From G963662675 sp963662675 (GTDB lineage Bacteria > Bacteroidota > Bacteroidia > Bacteroidales > Prolixibacteraceae), in the NCBI GenBank assembly GCA_963662675.2, contig CAXXHP010000004.1, forward strand, positions 620,001 to 684,000: a stretch of 64,000 bases of DNA, in the 5' to 3' direction. This document shows, in pieces, positions 52,619-60,930 of this stretch (positions within the stretch are counted from its first letter, which is position 1; each line of letters begins with the position of its first letter). The notes beneath the pieces were generated by a model that was not told the origin of the DNA, ran no database searches, and worked only from the letters and a program-made list of their open reading frames with translations. Position numbers and translations under genes: made by a program.

Positions 52619-53986
52619 ATGAAGCCATTTATGAAATTCAAATCGTTGGTGATTTTATTGCTATTTGCCAGCTTAGGAAATAGTTATGCACAAGATTGGC
52701 CGCAATTTCTTGGTCCTAATGGAAATAGTTCAACAACCCAAGACGGTTTACTACGCACCTGGCCTGCTGAAGGCCCTGAAGTACTTTGGACTACAGACCT
52801 TGGAATTGGCTTTGGTGGTCCTGTTATTAAAGATGGCAAAGCCTATTTACTGGACCGGGATGATGCAGTAGGTGATTACATGAGATGTTTTGACATGTCT
52901 ACCGGAGAAGAACTATGGAAATATGGATACGAAGCTGTCGGATCGGTAGAGTTTCCGGGTTCAAGAAGTGTTCCTGTTATTGATGATAGTTATGTTTATT
53001 CATGTGGTCCCAATGGGGATTTGTATTGCTTTAATATTAATACTCACCAACCTGTCTGGAACAAAAATGTTTGGACAGATTTTGGTGGCACACCGCCCAG
53101 TAGCGAAGGTGGGGGATTTGGTCAGGCAGGTAGTTTTCCTATGTGGGCAATCGCTCAATGCCCAATTATTTATGGTGATTTACTAATTATCGCATCTCAG
53201 GCTCCTGATGCGGGAGTTGTTGCATACAACAAACTTAACGGAGATGTAGTCTGGAACACAGCTTCGCTTGGTGGAACTGGATACGTTAGTCCTTCAATCG
53301 CAAAAATTGACGGTGAAGACCATGTTGTGATGATTACAGCAGCCAGCGGTGGATGGGGTGGTGCTCCTCAGTCTCCCAGCAATGTTGTTGGTATTAATCC
53401 AAAAAATGGAGAAGTACTTTGGAGTTACACAGGTTGGAGTTGTAGCATTCCTTCGTCCACAGCATATGATGCAGGTGAGAATAAAATCCTGATTATTGGG
53501 GGATACCAGGCAGGTGCTGCAATGATTCAGATTGAAAAAATCGGGAGTAGTTACAATGCAAAAGAACTCTTTAAAACAGTAGAATTTGGCGACCACACAA
53601 AACCTCCTTTATATTACAATGGCTACTTTTATGCTCAATATTCTACAAACGAACGTCGTGATGGTCTGGTTTGCATGAATGAAGATGGTGAAATTATGTG
53701 GAAAACAAAAAGAGATCCTGCCTTTAATAAAGGAAGTATGATTTTGGTTGATGGACTAATATTGGCTACCGATGGAGAAACCACACTTTACCTAATTGAA
53801 CCGGATCCAACAGCATTTAAACCAATTTCATCAGCAAGTATATTAAAAGAAAGTGGAGTTGTTGGCAACGAACGGATTATCAGTATAGTGGGTACAAATC
53901 AAAACTGGGCTCCTATTGCACTAGCTGATGGTAAACTGTTGATTAGAGGGCAGAACCAAATGATGTGTATTAAGGTAACTGAATAA
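52619..53986 (+). CDS. Secreted PQQ-type beta-propeller protein (copy 3)
   Basis: A 455-residue Sec-exported propeller, the close paralogue of the gene at 36641-37957: shared DWPQ(F/Y)LGPNGNS opening, LLDRDD, FPGSRSVP, NKNVW and the C-terminal NQNWAPIALADGKLLIRGQNQ. Blade ends include STGEELWKYGY, KLNGDVVWNT and PKNGEVLWSY. A glycine-rich insertion (GGTPPSSEGGGFGQAG, near residue 160) is absent from copy 1. No catalytic quinone ligand pattern is obvious, so it could bind PQQ, another cofactor or partner proteins. It is transcribed from the 29-bp-box promoter upstream and ends at a strong terminator. Confidence 0.88.
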   Translation: MKPFMKFKSLVILLLFASLGNSYAQDWPQFLGPNGNSSTTQDGLLRTWPAEGPEVLWTTDLGIGFGGPVIKDGKAYLLDRDDAVGDYMRCFDMSTGEELWKYGYEAVGSVEFPGSRSVPVIDDSYVYSCGPNGDLYCFNINTHQPVWNKNVWTDFGGTPPSSEGGGFGQAGSFPMWAIAQCPIIYGDLLIIASQAPDAGVVAYNKLNGDVVWNTASLGGTGYVSPSIAKIDGEDHVVMITAASGGWGGAPQSPSNVVGINPKNGEVLWSYTGWSCSIPSSTAYDAGENKILIIGGYQAGAAMIQIEKIGSSYNAKELFKTVEFGDHTKPPLYYNGYFYAQYSTNERRDGLVCMNEDGEIMWKTKRDPAFNKGSMILVDGLILATDGETTLYLIEPDPTAFKPISSASILKESGVVGNERIISIVGTNQNWAPIALADGKLLIRGQNQMMCIKVTE

Positions 53987-54089
53987 CTCGCTATTCTTTC
54001 AAAAAATCGTTGAGTTTTTCAACTGATTTAAATTGTATAAAAAAAACTTCTTTCTTCATTACTATGTAAAGTTCTAAAATTAATCAAAA

Positions 54090-54120
54090 AAAATACCGGG
54101 GTTAAACCCCCCGGTATTTT
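54090..54120 (+). terminator. Terminator after propeller gene 3
   Basis: Perfect 12-bp arms AAAATACCGGGG and CCCCGGTATTTT with a 7-nt loop. Its flanks (54044-54148) are clearly similar to those of the terminator after the LytTR gene. Confidence 0.9.
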
Positions 54121-54209
54121 CTATTTATACAGTTTGTCAAATAGTTACTCTCTCTAAAGATGAAAATTCCAGAACTGTAACAATTCACCTCTGACAGATC
54201 CGCACAAAT

Positions 54210-54746
54210 TTAAATTGCCATCCCCATTTGAAATGCCTCCTGCATTACAGGCATCTCTTTTACATCACCCTTATTCCACGCTCCTATTCCATAGATAACT
54301 CCCTTTTCTTTGGCATTATCCAGAAGGCCTGTAAAACCCCTAAACTCTTCCAAGGTTCTGTCCATTGCCAGTTTACTATCAACTGCCGCAGTTACTATAA
54401 CGTAAAAATCTTTGTTTTTAATTTCACGGTAACGCGCACATGTTCGGTCAATTAGGGTTTTCATTTGCCCGCACATGGTGTAGAAATAAACAGGCGTTGC
54501 CATTACGATCACATCGGCAGCAATCATTTTTTCAAGAAGTTCAGCCATGTCATCTTTTTGCGAACATTTTCCGTTCTCGAAGCAAAATCCGCACCCCGTG
54601 CAATAATTTATCTTTTTGTCCCTAAGAAATACCTTTTCAGCTATATTTCCTGCTTCTTCTGCCCCAGTAATAAACTGATCGCAAAGCAGATCTGAATTTC
54701 CATTTCTACGAGGGCTTGAAGAGAGTACTAATACATTTTTACTCAT
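54210..54746 (-). CDS. Flavodoxin-family NAD(P)H-dependent FMN reductase-like protein
   Basis: A 178-residue protein of the iron-sulfur-flavoprotein/NADPH-FMN reductase type. It has the FMN phosphate loop VLVLSSSPRRNGNSDLLCDQF, a CTGCGFCFENGKC cysteine cluster (residues 49-61), and the flavin-stacking region MATPVYFYTMCGQMKTLIDRT. It probably transfers electrons between NAD(P)H or ferredoxin and a quinone or other acceptor. Located 20 bp downstream of the aldo/keto reductase gene, likely cotranscribed. Its link to the neighbouring Mo-hydroxylase region is only positional. Confidence 0.88.
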   Translation of the reverse strand: MSKNVLVLSSSPRRNGNSDLLCDQFITGAEEAGNIAEKVFLRDKKINYCTGCGFCFENGKCSQKDDMAELLEKMIAADVIVMATPVYFYTMCGQMKTLIDRTCARYREIKNKDFYVIVTAAVDSKLAMDRTLEEFRGFTGLLDNAKEKGVIYGIGAWNKGDVKEMPVMQEAFQMGMAI

Positions 54747-54766
54747 ACTAATTTTTATCTTTTTAT

Positions 54767-55753
54767 TTAACGGTTAACGAATCGCTGATTTGATTCCGGA
54801 TAACGGGCACCTTGAATTTCAATTTTAGATGCTGCTTCTTTAATTTTCTTAAGCTCATCTGTTGTAAGTTCAAGGTCAACCGCTCCAAGGTTTTCTTCTA
54901 AACGATGCAGTTTTGTAGTACCCGGAATTGGAACAATCCATGGTTTTTGTGCATGCAACCAGGCCAATGCAATTTGTGCAGGAGTAGCTTCTTTGCTGGC
55001 AGCAATTTTTGTTACTAAATCAACCATCACCTGATTTGCTTTTCTGTTTTCAGGAGAAAAACGAGGCACCGTGTTTCTAAAATCAGTACTGTCGAATTCT
55101 GTATTCTCATTTATTTTTCCGGTTAAAAATCCTTTTCCAAGTGGGCTAAAAGGAACAAACCCAATTCCCAGCTCTTCGAGGGTTGGAAGTATTTCAGCTT
55201 CAGGCTCTCTCCACCAAAGAGAATATTCACTTTGCAAAGCAGTAACCGGCTGAACCGCATGGGCACGACGAATGGTTTGTGCTCCGGCTTCAGACATTCC
55301 AAAATGTTTTACTTTCCCTTCCAGAATAAGATCTTTCACTGTTCCGGCAACATCTTCTATTGGCACATTTGGGTCAACTCGGTGTTGGTATAGTAAATCG
55401 ATGGTCTCAATACGCAATCGCTTTAATTGCTCATCAACAACCTTGCGGATATGATCCGGCTTACTGTTTAAGCCTGCCATTTTACCATCCTGAATATCAA
55501 AGCCAAATTTGGTAGCAATCACTACTTCACCTTTAAAAGGCTCTAGTGCCTCGCCTACTAATTCTTCATTATTATAAGGGCCATAAACTTCAGCCGTATC
55601 GAAAAAAGTGACACCTTTTTCAACCGCTTTTCTAATTAATGCGATCCCTTCTTTTGTATCTACAGCAGGACCATATCCAAAACTTAATCCCATACAGCCT
55701 AGCCCTAGTGCTGAGACTTCAAGACCGCTGTTTCCTAATTTTCTTTTTTCCAT
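54767..55753 (-). CDS. Aldo/keto reductase (AKR13-like)
   Basis: A 328-residue NADPH-dependent reductase from the TIM-barrel superfamily. The preferred start at 55751-55753 gives MEKRKLGNSGLEVSALGLGCMGLS, the usual opening; 11 extra residues are possible upstream. Catalytic Asp and Tyr lie in FFDTAEVYGPYNNEELVGEAL, Lys in VIATKFGF and His in LLYQHRVDPNVP. The C-terminal PIPGTTKLHRLEENLGA binds cofactor phosphate. Such enzymes reduce aldehydes and other carbonyls. First gene of the pair with the FMN protein. Confidence 0.94.
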   Translation of the reverse strand: MEKRKLGNSGLEVSALGLGCMGLSFGYGPAVDTKEGIALIRKAVEKGVTFFDTAEVYGPYNNEELVGEALEPFKGEVVIATKFGFDIQDGKMAGLNSKPDHIRKVVDEQLKRLRIETIDLLYQHRVDPNVPIEDVAGTVKDLILEGKVKHFGMSEAGAQTIRRAHAVQPVTALQSEYSLWWREPEAEILPTLEELGIGFVPFSPLGKGFLTGKINENTEFDSTDFRNTVPRFSPENRKANQVMVDLVTKIAASKEATPAQIALAWLHAQKPWIVPIPGTTKLHRLEENLGAVDLELTTDELKKIKEAASKIEIQGARYPESNQRFVNR

Positions 55754-56002
55754 AACGATATCTTTTAAATTTATCATCAAGTACAAAAATCAAGTAATTT
55801 ACCATCAATAAATAACCAAAAACAAACAATTACTTACGATTTTCAAACAAAAAGTAAAAATATTACAATACCCCTCCTCAAAATTTACAATATATCACAC
55901 AGCAAGTTATCGCTGAATGCTCTAAGCCAAAAAACAGAACAACGATTGGTACAATTGCTGTATTTTTGCTCATCGTTGAGTAAAACAGTTAACTGAAACC
56001 GG

Positions 56003-56284
56003 TTAATTTATATCTGTTTTTGCCTTTTCATTTGGGTTTATTATAAAATCTATTATCATCCATTTAAATGGATTTTCGATGATGTATGATCTTGTTTTTT
56101 CAAATGATTCGTTATTTCGGATTATGTGGTCATGAACCCGAAATTGCCATGCAAAATCGACATGGATTTGTCGGGCATTTTTTTTACGCCAATTTTGAAA
56201 TTGGGCGGAGGGTATGCGGTATTTATTTTGATATTGGGTGATTTTATATGGTAGATACGCAATGCATTGCGTATCTACGGCCAA
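56003..56284 (-). pseudogene. REP-associated tyrosine transposase (RAYT), C-terminal remnant
   Basis: The 93-residue frame ends with a RAYT-like tail: FAWQFRVHDHIIRNNESFEKTRSYIIENPFKWMIID, where 'HDHIIRN..S...I..YI..NP..W' is the family's end motif. The catalytic HUH and Tyr parts are missing. The first residues of the frame are simply translated palindrome (56251-56278) and not protein homology. So this is a decayed copy of a Bacteroidota RAYT next to its REP-type palindrome. It cannot transpose. Short upstream and downstream gaps hold nothing else. Confidence 0.75.
56251..56278. repeat. 28-bp perfect REP-type palindrome
   Basis: The half-site GTAGATACGCAATG is followed immediately by its exact complement. 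This resembles the 'GTAGA-ACGCAATG-CATTGCGT' palindromes scattered in many Bacteroidota genomes, and it lies at the 5' edge of a RAYT remnant, as expected for a substrate of that transposase. Confidence 0.8.
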
Positions 56285-56308
56285 TCGGTTTGTTTTCTTT
56301 TTTTCAAA

Positions 56309-56884
56309 TTAGAAACCCATTAATTGGCCTATTTTTTTCGCATTATTTTTCGTCGTCAATAATTCAAGGAGCAATAAAGCGACATTTACCGCTGTGGACG
56401 GATTCCAAGATGTAATCATGTTATCATCCATTACAATTGGTTGATTTATAACATTAACACCAAATCCTTGCAATGCTTCTCGTCGGACAGCACTATTATA
56501 AGTTGTCCCTTTTTTATCTTTTAAAACGCCACTTTTCCCTAGCGGTAAAGCTCCAGCACAAATTGATGCTATAATTTTATTATTCGCTCTAAATCCTCGA
56601 ATTAGATCAAGAAACCGATTATCGTATGCATCTTTATAAAATCCATAAACTTCAAAGCCACCAGGAATAGCCAATGCATCAAAATCATTGATTTCAATAT
56701 CATTTATTAAATAATCCACAATCCATTTTTGGTTAAAAGCACTCTTAATTTCTTTTCTCAATCCACATGTAAATAGCTCAGTAGAACAATCTCCATCCAC
56801 CAGATTCCAGCCAATAACATCAATAAAAACACTTGCCTCAAATACCTCAAATCCATCCGATAATAACAATAATACTTTCTTCAT
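56309..56884 (-). CDS. DJ-1/PfpI family protein
   Basis: A 191-residue protein of the DJ-1/ThiJ/PfpI superfamily. It begins VLLLLSDGFEVFEASVFIDVI with the conserved Glu, has ALAIPGGFEVYG, and has the nucleophile elbow SICAGALPLGKSG with Cys near 107. Family members act as glyoxalases, chaperones or proteases. The short C-terminus (LLLLELLTTKNNAKKIGQLMG) resembles the putative-deglycase group. It is a single gene followed by the RAYT remnant. Confidence 0.9.
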   Translation of the reverse strand: MKKVLLLLSDGFEVFEASVFIDVIGWNLVDGDCSTELFTCGLRKEIKSAFNQKWIVDYLINDIEINDFDALAIPGGFEVYGFYKDAYDNRFLDLIRGFRANNKIIASICAGALPLGKSGVLKDKKGTTYNSAVRREALQGFGVNVINQPIVMDDNMITSWNPSTAVNVALLLLELLTTKNNAKKIGQLMGF

Positions 56885-57064
56885 ATTTTATCAATTAATG
56901 ACTTGTGAAATAATGCTTTATTCTAATTGGGCAGAACGTTGACAGACTGAATCGTTGGGGATTGCGGGCTATTTTCCTGTCAAGCCTCAGCGTTAATATT
57001 GCAGGCGAAATAGCTTGTTATAAGCACATAAACCACAATGTAATTTACAAAATGTTAGCAAACG

Positions 57065-57946
57065 TTATTTCATCAATATATCTAACTTTCTACTCATTCT
57101 CGCTGAAAATACTTCATCAGGTAGATCGAGAGTATTAAATATTAATGCATCAACCACCTCTGAATAATATATTAATAAAGCAGGCAACCGGTTGTAGAGA
57201 AATCCCCAGAGGTTTTCAATGTCTGTTCGATTTGCAAATATGAAATTCAGATTTTGAATGTCTGTCATGTTTTTTTTATTCCTTGTTGTAGAAAGATGTA
57301 AAGCTTTATTCGATAAATTTAAAAGACTTTCAGGTTCATCTTTATTAAAAATCATATCATAAAGTTCAGTCTCCGTAAAGGATTTAGCTGCAATTAAATA
57401 TGGTAAAGATTTTTTAATTAAAATTCGTTTATTCTCTTCATCCACTTTTGTCGCATCGAAAGAGTCTTCATTATTAAAATTATCAAAAAAACTGTCATCG
57501 AACATTATTCTTAGAAAAACCAGTAAATGATCAATGAAAGGTTTTCTCAAAAGTGCAAATGTTACTGAAAGCCTTTTCCTTTTTGAACAGGAAATTGCTT
57601 CTTGTAAAAAGTAACAAGTATCTCCGAGCAGAGCATTTATCAACGTATTTTGGATCAACCTATCGTGTTCAGTAAATTTCTTAATACGAATGAGATAATC
57701 AAGAACATTTTCATCATCATTAATCAATGCCTCGGGTGATAGGTTGATTTTCTGAACTCTCAGTTCTCCATATGTTTCATCCGTTAGAAATTCTTCAATT
57801 TGATTTACCATTAACTCACACTGGTCATGTTTTACCCAGAGATCTTCAGGAAGATATAAATATTTGGGATTAAGGTCTTTCATAATTTTTGCCAATGGAT
57901 AGCGTGTATATTGAGTTTGATGTAATCCAACAAACATCATTTTCAT
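57065..57946 (-). CDS. Protein of unknown function, 293 residues, member of a locally repeated family
   Basis: I do not recognise the family. The 293-residue protein is soluble, acidic and largely helical, with a few Trp and Cys. It opens MMFVGLHQTQYTRYPLAKIMKD. A middle segment KRLSVTFALLRKPFIDHLLVFLRIMFD resembles HEPN/DUF5677-like helical repeats in feel only. There is no signal peptide. The 5' end is unusual: its promoter/leader (57934-57996) recurs at 3798-3860 and its first codons recur, frameshifted, at 62997-63041. Neighbouring genes give no clue. Defence, toxin or abortive-infection roles are possible but unsupported. Confidence 0.75.
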   Translation of the reverse strand: MKMMFVGLHQTQYTRYPLAKIMKDLNPKYLYLPEDLWVKHDQCELMVNQIEEFLTDETYGELRVQKINLSPEALINDDENVLDYLIRIKKFTEHDRLIQNTLINALLGDTCYFLQEAISCSKRKRLSVTFALLRKPFIDHLLVFLRIMFDDSFFDNFNNEDSFDATKVDEENKRILIKKSLPYLIAAKSFTETELYDMIFNKDEPESLLNLSNKALHLSTTRNKKNMTDIQNLNFIFANRTDIENLWGFLYNRLPALLIYYSEVVDALIFNTLDLPDEVFSARMSRKLDILMK

Positions 57947-57996
57947 GCCATTTAAGGATGCAAGTTATCAAAATACTTAGCAAGTTCATTATCACA
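57934..57996. repeat. 63-bp dispersed repeat (intact copy: leader of the 293-aa gene)
   Basis: Matches 3798-3860 with four mismatches and no gaps; the distal 40 bp (57957-57996) are identical. It covers the start codon and probable promoter of the 293-aa gene. Confidence 0.8.
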
Positions 57997-58086
57997 TAAT
58001 GAGCTAAGTTTCCAACATAAGTTTAAATACTATTTAATTGAGGGGGTAATATTGAGTGAAGCACTTCGCAATTTACGGAGATTGTC

Positions 58087-59573
58087 ATGGATCAATTGAG
58101 AAATCAGGTGGATTAGAAAAATGAGATCAATTTGTTCTATTGTGGTAAATACAATTAGCAAGTTTGCATGAAGATAAATACGTAATGCGTATTTCTTGAT
58201 GTGGCTGTTCTTCCGAACGGGATTTCATTTTTTGGCTTGACCCAAAAAACGGAAACAAAAAAAGTCGAGGCTGACTGACCTTTTGAAAGAAAACTACGGA
58301 TTGAAAACGCCACGCAATCCAACTCATCGTTCCTCCTCAAACAGGATGGCTTACCAGTCCCTCCCCTGATTTTCGCCCTTGTTCTCTAATCCAAAACCTC
58401 CGTAGGCCATACTTTTCACCTAACGGTGAAATAGGGACTTTACCATTAAAACTTACAGTTGGTGTTAACTCACCTAATGAAAAATGAGAGTAATTCATTC
58501 TTTTATGGCGAATACAATTAACAAGTTTGTATGACGATAAATACCTAATGCGTATTCCTTAATTTCGCTGTTCTTCCGAACGGGATTTCATTTTTTGGTT
58601 TGACCCAAAAAACGGAAACAAAAAAAGTCAAGGCTGACGGATCTTTTGATAGAAAACTACGGATTGAAAATACCACGCAATCCAACTCGTCGTTCCTCCT
58701 CAAACAGGATGGCTTACCAGTCCCTCCCCTGATTTTCGCCCTTGTTTCCTAATCAAAACCTCCATAGGCCATACTTTTCACCTAACGATGAAGTGGGGAC
58801 TTTACCATTAAAACTTACAGTTGGAGTTAACTCACCTAATGAAAAAAGAGATCAATTCATTCTTTTGGGGCGAATACAATTAGCAAGTTGGTATGAAGAT
58901 AAATACTTAATGCGTATTCCCTGATTTGGCTGTTCTTCCGAACGGGATTTCATTTTTTGGCTTGACCAAAAAAACGGAAACAAAAAAGGTCAAGGCTGAC
59001 GGATCTTTTGATAGAAAACTACGGATTGAAAACGCCAAGCAATCCAACTCGTCGTTCCTCCTCAAACAGGATGGCTTACCAGTCCCACCCCTGATTTTCG
59101 CCCTTGTTTTCTGATTCAAAACCTCCGCAGGCCATACTTTTCTCCTAACGGCGAAATAGGGCCTTTACCATTAATAATTGCGATTGGAGTAAACCCACCT
59201 AATGAAAAAAGAGATCAATTCATTCTTTTGGGGCGAATACAATTAGCAAGTTGGTATGAAGATAAATACTTAATGCGTATTTCTGGATGTGGCTGTTCTT
59301 CCGAACAGTATTTCATTTTTTGGCTTGACCCAAAAAACAGAAACAAAAAAAGTCAAGGCTGACAGACCTTTTGAAAGAAAACTACGGATTGAAAACGCCA
59401 AGCAATCCAACTCGTCGTTCCTCCTCAAACAGGATGGCTTCCTGTCCCACCCCTGATTTTCGCCCTTGTTTTCTAATCCAAAACCTCCGTAGGCCATACT
59501 TTTCACCTAACGGCGAAGTGGGGACTTTACTATACTTACAGTTGGAGTTAACCCACATAATGAAAAAAGGGGC
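58087..59573. repeat. Tandem array of four copies of a 363-bp repeat
   Basis: Four head-to-tail units. The shared marker GAGA.CAATTC (or its variants) recurs at 58123, 58486, 58848 and 59211, giving periods of 363, 362 and 363 bp. Every unit contains GATAAATAC.TAATGCGTAT, TTCCGAACGGGATTTCATTT, the TTTTTTGG..CCAAAAAA hairpin, AACTACGGATTGAAAA, TCCAACTC.TCGTTCCTCCTC and a TTTCACC..GGTGAAA-type hairpin. Frames of 60-104 codons exist on both strands, but they differ between units and overlap each other, so I treat them as non-coding. Dispersed copies are at 6975-7393 (full) and 30217-30390 (partial). The array sits between the 293-aa gene and a TolB-like gene remnant. It resembles spurious-ORF-generating repeats seen in other Bacteroidota genomes. 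Confidence 0.85.
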
Positions 59574-59582
59574 TGTCCTGAA

Positions 59583-59690
59583 AGTAAAGACATTACCCCC
59601 ATTTTTTACGGCGGACAGGGTACTATTAATGTGCCGTCATGGAGTCCTGACAGCAAGAAAATTGCATTTGTTAGTTATTCGGTAGAGTAG
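59583..59690 (+). pseudogene. TolB/PD40-like protein, C-terminal remnant
   Basis: In the frame ending with TAG at 59688-59690 the sequence reads GGQGTINVPSWSPDSKKIAF, then VSYSVE. This is a textbook last blade of a TolB/PD40 propeller (WSPDSKKIAF). Only about 36 residues remain, starting right after the tandem repeat array, so the upstream part has been replaced or separated by the repeats. Confidence 0.75.
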
Positions 59691-59722
59691 CCCGCAATAA
59701 TAATGAAATTGACACAATAACA

Positions 59723-59765
59723 AAAAACGCAATCACCTGACAAATAATCAATTGGTTGCGTTTTT
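59723..59765. terminator. Inverted repeat, probable terminator
   Basis: Arms AAAAACGCAA and TTGCGTTTTT around a 23-nt AT-rich loop, 33 bp past the stop of the TolB-like remnant. It may have terminated that gene. The remaining sequence up to 59920 shows no gene. Confidence 0.5.
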
Positions 59766-59920
59766 CATAGTTACTATCTGAATAAATTAATGTTACAATT
59801 AGGTTATTAGACAGTCTTATGGTTTGTGTAAGTGGAGTGCGGGATTTCGTGGCCACTTCATTATCCACTGTTACTACCCTTGCCAGCGAGCTCTGAACCC
59901 CGCATAATGTATACACTGTG

Positions 59921-60844
59921 TTACAGGTAGTTGTTTATTTTGTTTATCAATATTTTTTCCTTACTTATAAAGCAATCATAAATAAATAAACATATTAGAG
60001 CAATCGTTAATGCTATAAACCCAGCCAAACCAGTCAATCCTACTGTTAAATCATTACCACCATCAGTCAACATTAAAGATATTACATAAGTTCCGTTCAT
60101 TGTCCCATGTAATATCGCTGCTGCTATAACAGATTTAGACTTAATTGTTATGTACAACAACAATGGGGTTAGTAAGATACAAAAAACAATCATCATCAAT
60201 ACGCCTATCTGTGGATGATAAGGATAATTATATCCCATCAATATCAATGGAGCATGCCATATACCCCAAATGAAACCAATGATGATGGCTGCTTTGAAAA
60301 AATGCATTTCTTTAAATTCTTTTAGTAGAAATCCTCTCCAACCAAGTTCTTCTCCTAATGCAGCAAGTGCGCCTATCGTCCCTCCTGCAATGAAACCTTG
60401 AATCAGGAATAACCAAATTGGATTAATAGGAAGTGTACTTAATGAATTTTTCATTTGTTCAATTTGTGCAGGGGTCAATATTGTTGCATATCGTTTTAGC
60501 ATTCCCGACATCTCCTGACTGTAAATTACATCCGGAAATAACAGACTAATACCAAGGGTGAAAAACACTATGATTGGAATAATCAACCATGCTACAAAGA
60601 ACCATTTGTTGATTTTAAATGATATAAGTAAATCGGTTTTTAGCTTTTCATGGTATATGAATTTTTTAACGATGATTACAGAAATGGCGGGTATAAACAT
60701 ATAAATTACACCAAATATTGTGAATCCAATGCTACTTGTGTAGCCTCCGCCCATTAACTTATAAATGCCAGCTAATGAGTAACTAATAACAAAAGTTAGT
60801 ATCAAAAACAATGTCGTCCTGTTTATCGCTTTCATATTTATCAA
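59921..60844 (-). CDS. CPBP family intramembrane glutamic endopeptidase
   Basis: A 307-residue integral membrane protein with eight or so helices and the CPBP (Abi/CAAX protease) motifs: EELGWRGFLLKEF near residue 165, carrying the catalytic Glu-Glu and Arg, then WGIWHAPLILMG and HGTMNGTYVI with the conserved His residues. Such proteases occur with bacteriocin-immunity and signalling systems. It starts 86 bp downstream of the SdpI-like gene in the same direction, forming an SdpR-SdpI-CPBP cluster. The start codon matches a Met followed by a typical membrane-protein N-terminus. Confidence 0.92.
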   Translation of the reverse strand: MINMKAINRTTLFLILTFVISYSLAGIYKLMGGGYTSSIGFTIFGVIYMFIPAISVIIVKKFIYHEKLKTDLLISFKINKWFFVAWLIIPIIVFFTLGISLLFPDVIYSQEMSGMLKRYATILTPAQIEQMKNSLSTLPINPIWLFLIQGFIAGGTIGALAALGEELGWRGFLLKEFKEMHFFKAAIIIGFIWGIWHAPLILMGYNYPYHPQIGVLMMIVFCILLTPLLLYITIKSKSVIAAAILHGTMNGTYVISLMLTDGGNDLTVGLTGLAGFIALTIALICLFIYDCFISKEKILINKINNYL

Positions 60845-60930
60845 ATGTTATATTTCTGTTTGTTGTACAATTACCTGTAAGACAATGAATAATTTACATT
60901 GAAACTTCGAGTCTTTGTATTTAAATTAAT

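Noticed and set aside
56003..56284. Treating the 93-residue frame as an intact small gene
   Set aside because: Its start lies inside the palindrome and only the transposase C-terminus is homologous.
58087..59573. CRISPR array
   Set aside because: The repeat unit is 363 bp and contiguous, without short repeats and unique spacers; no cas genes present.
58742..59685. Several 60-104-codon frames on both strands in the tandem array
   Set aside because: They overlap one another, are not the same length in each unit and are produced by the repeat sequence.
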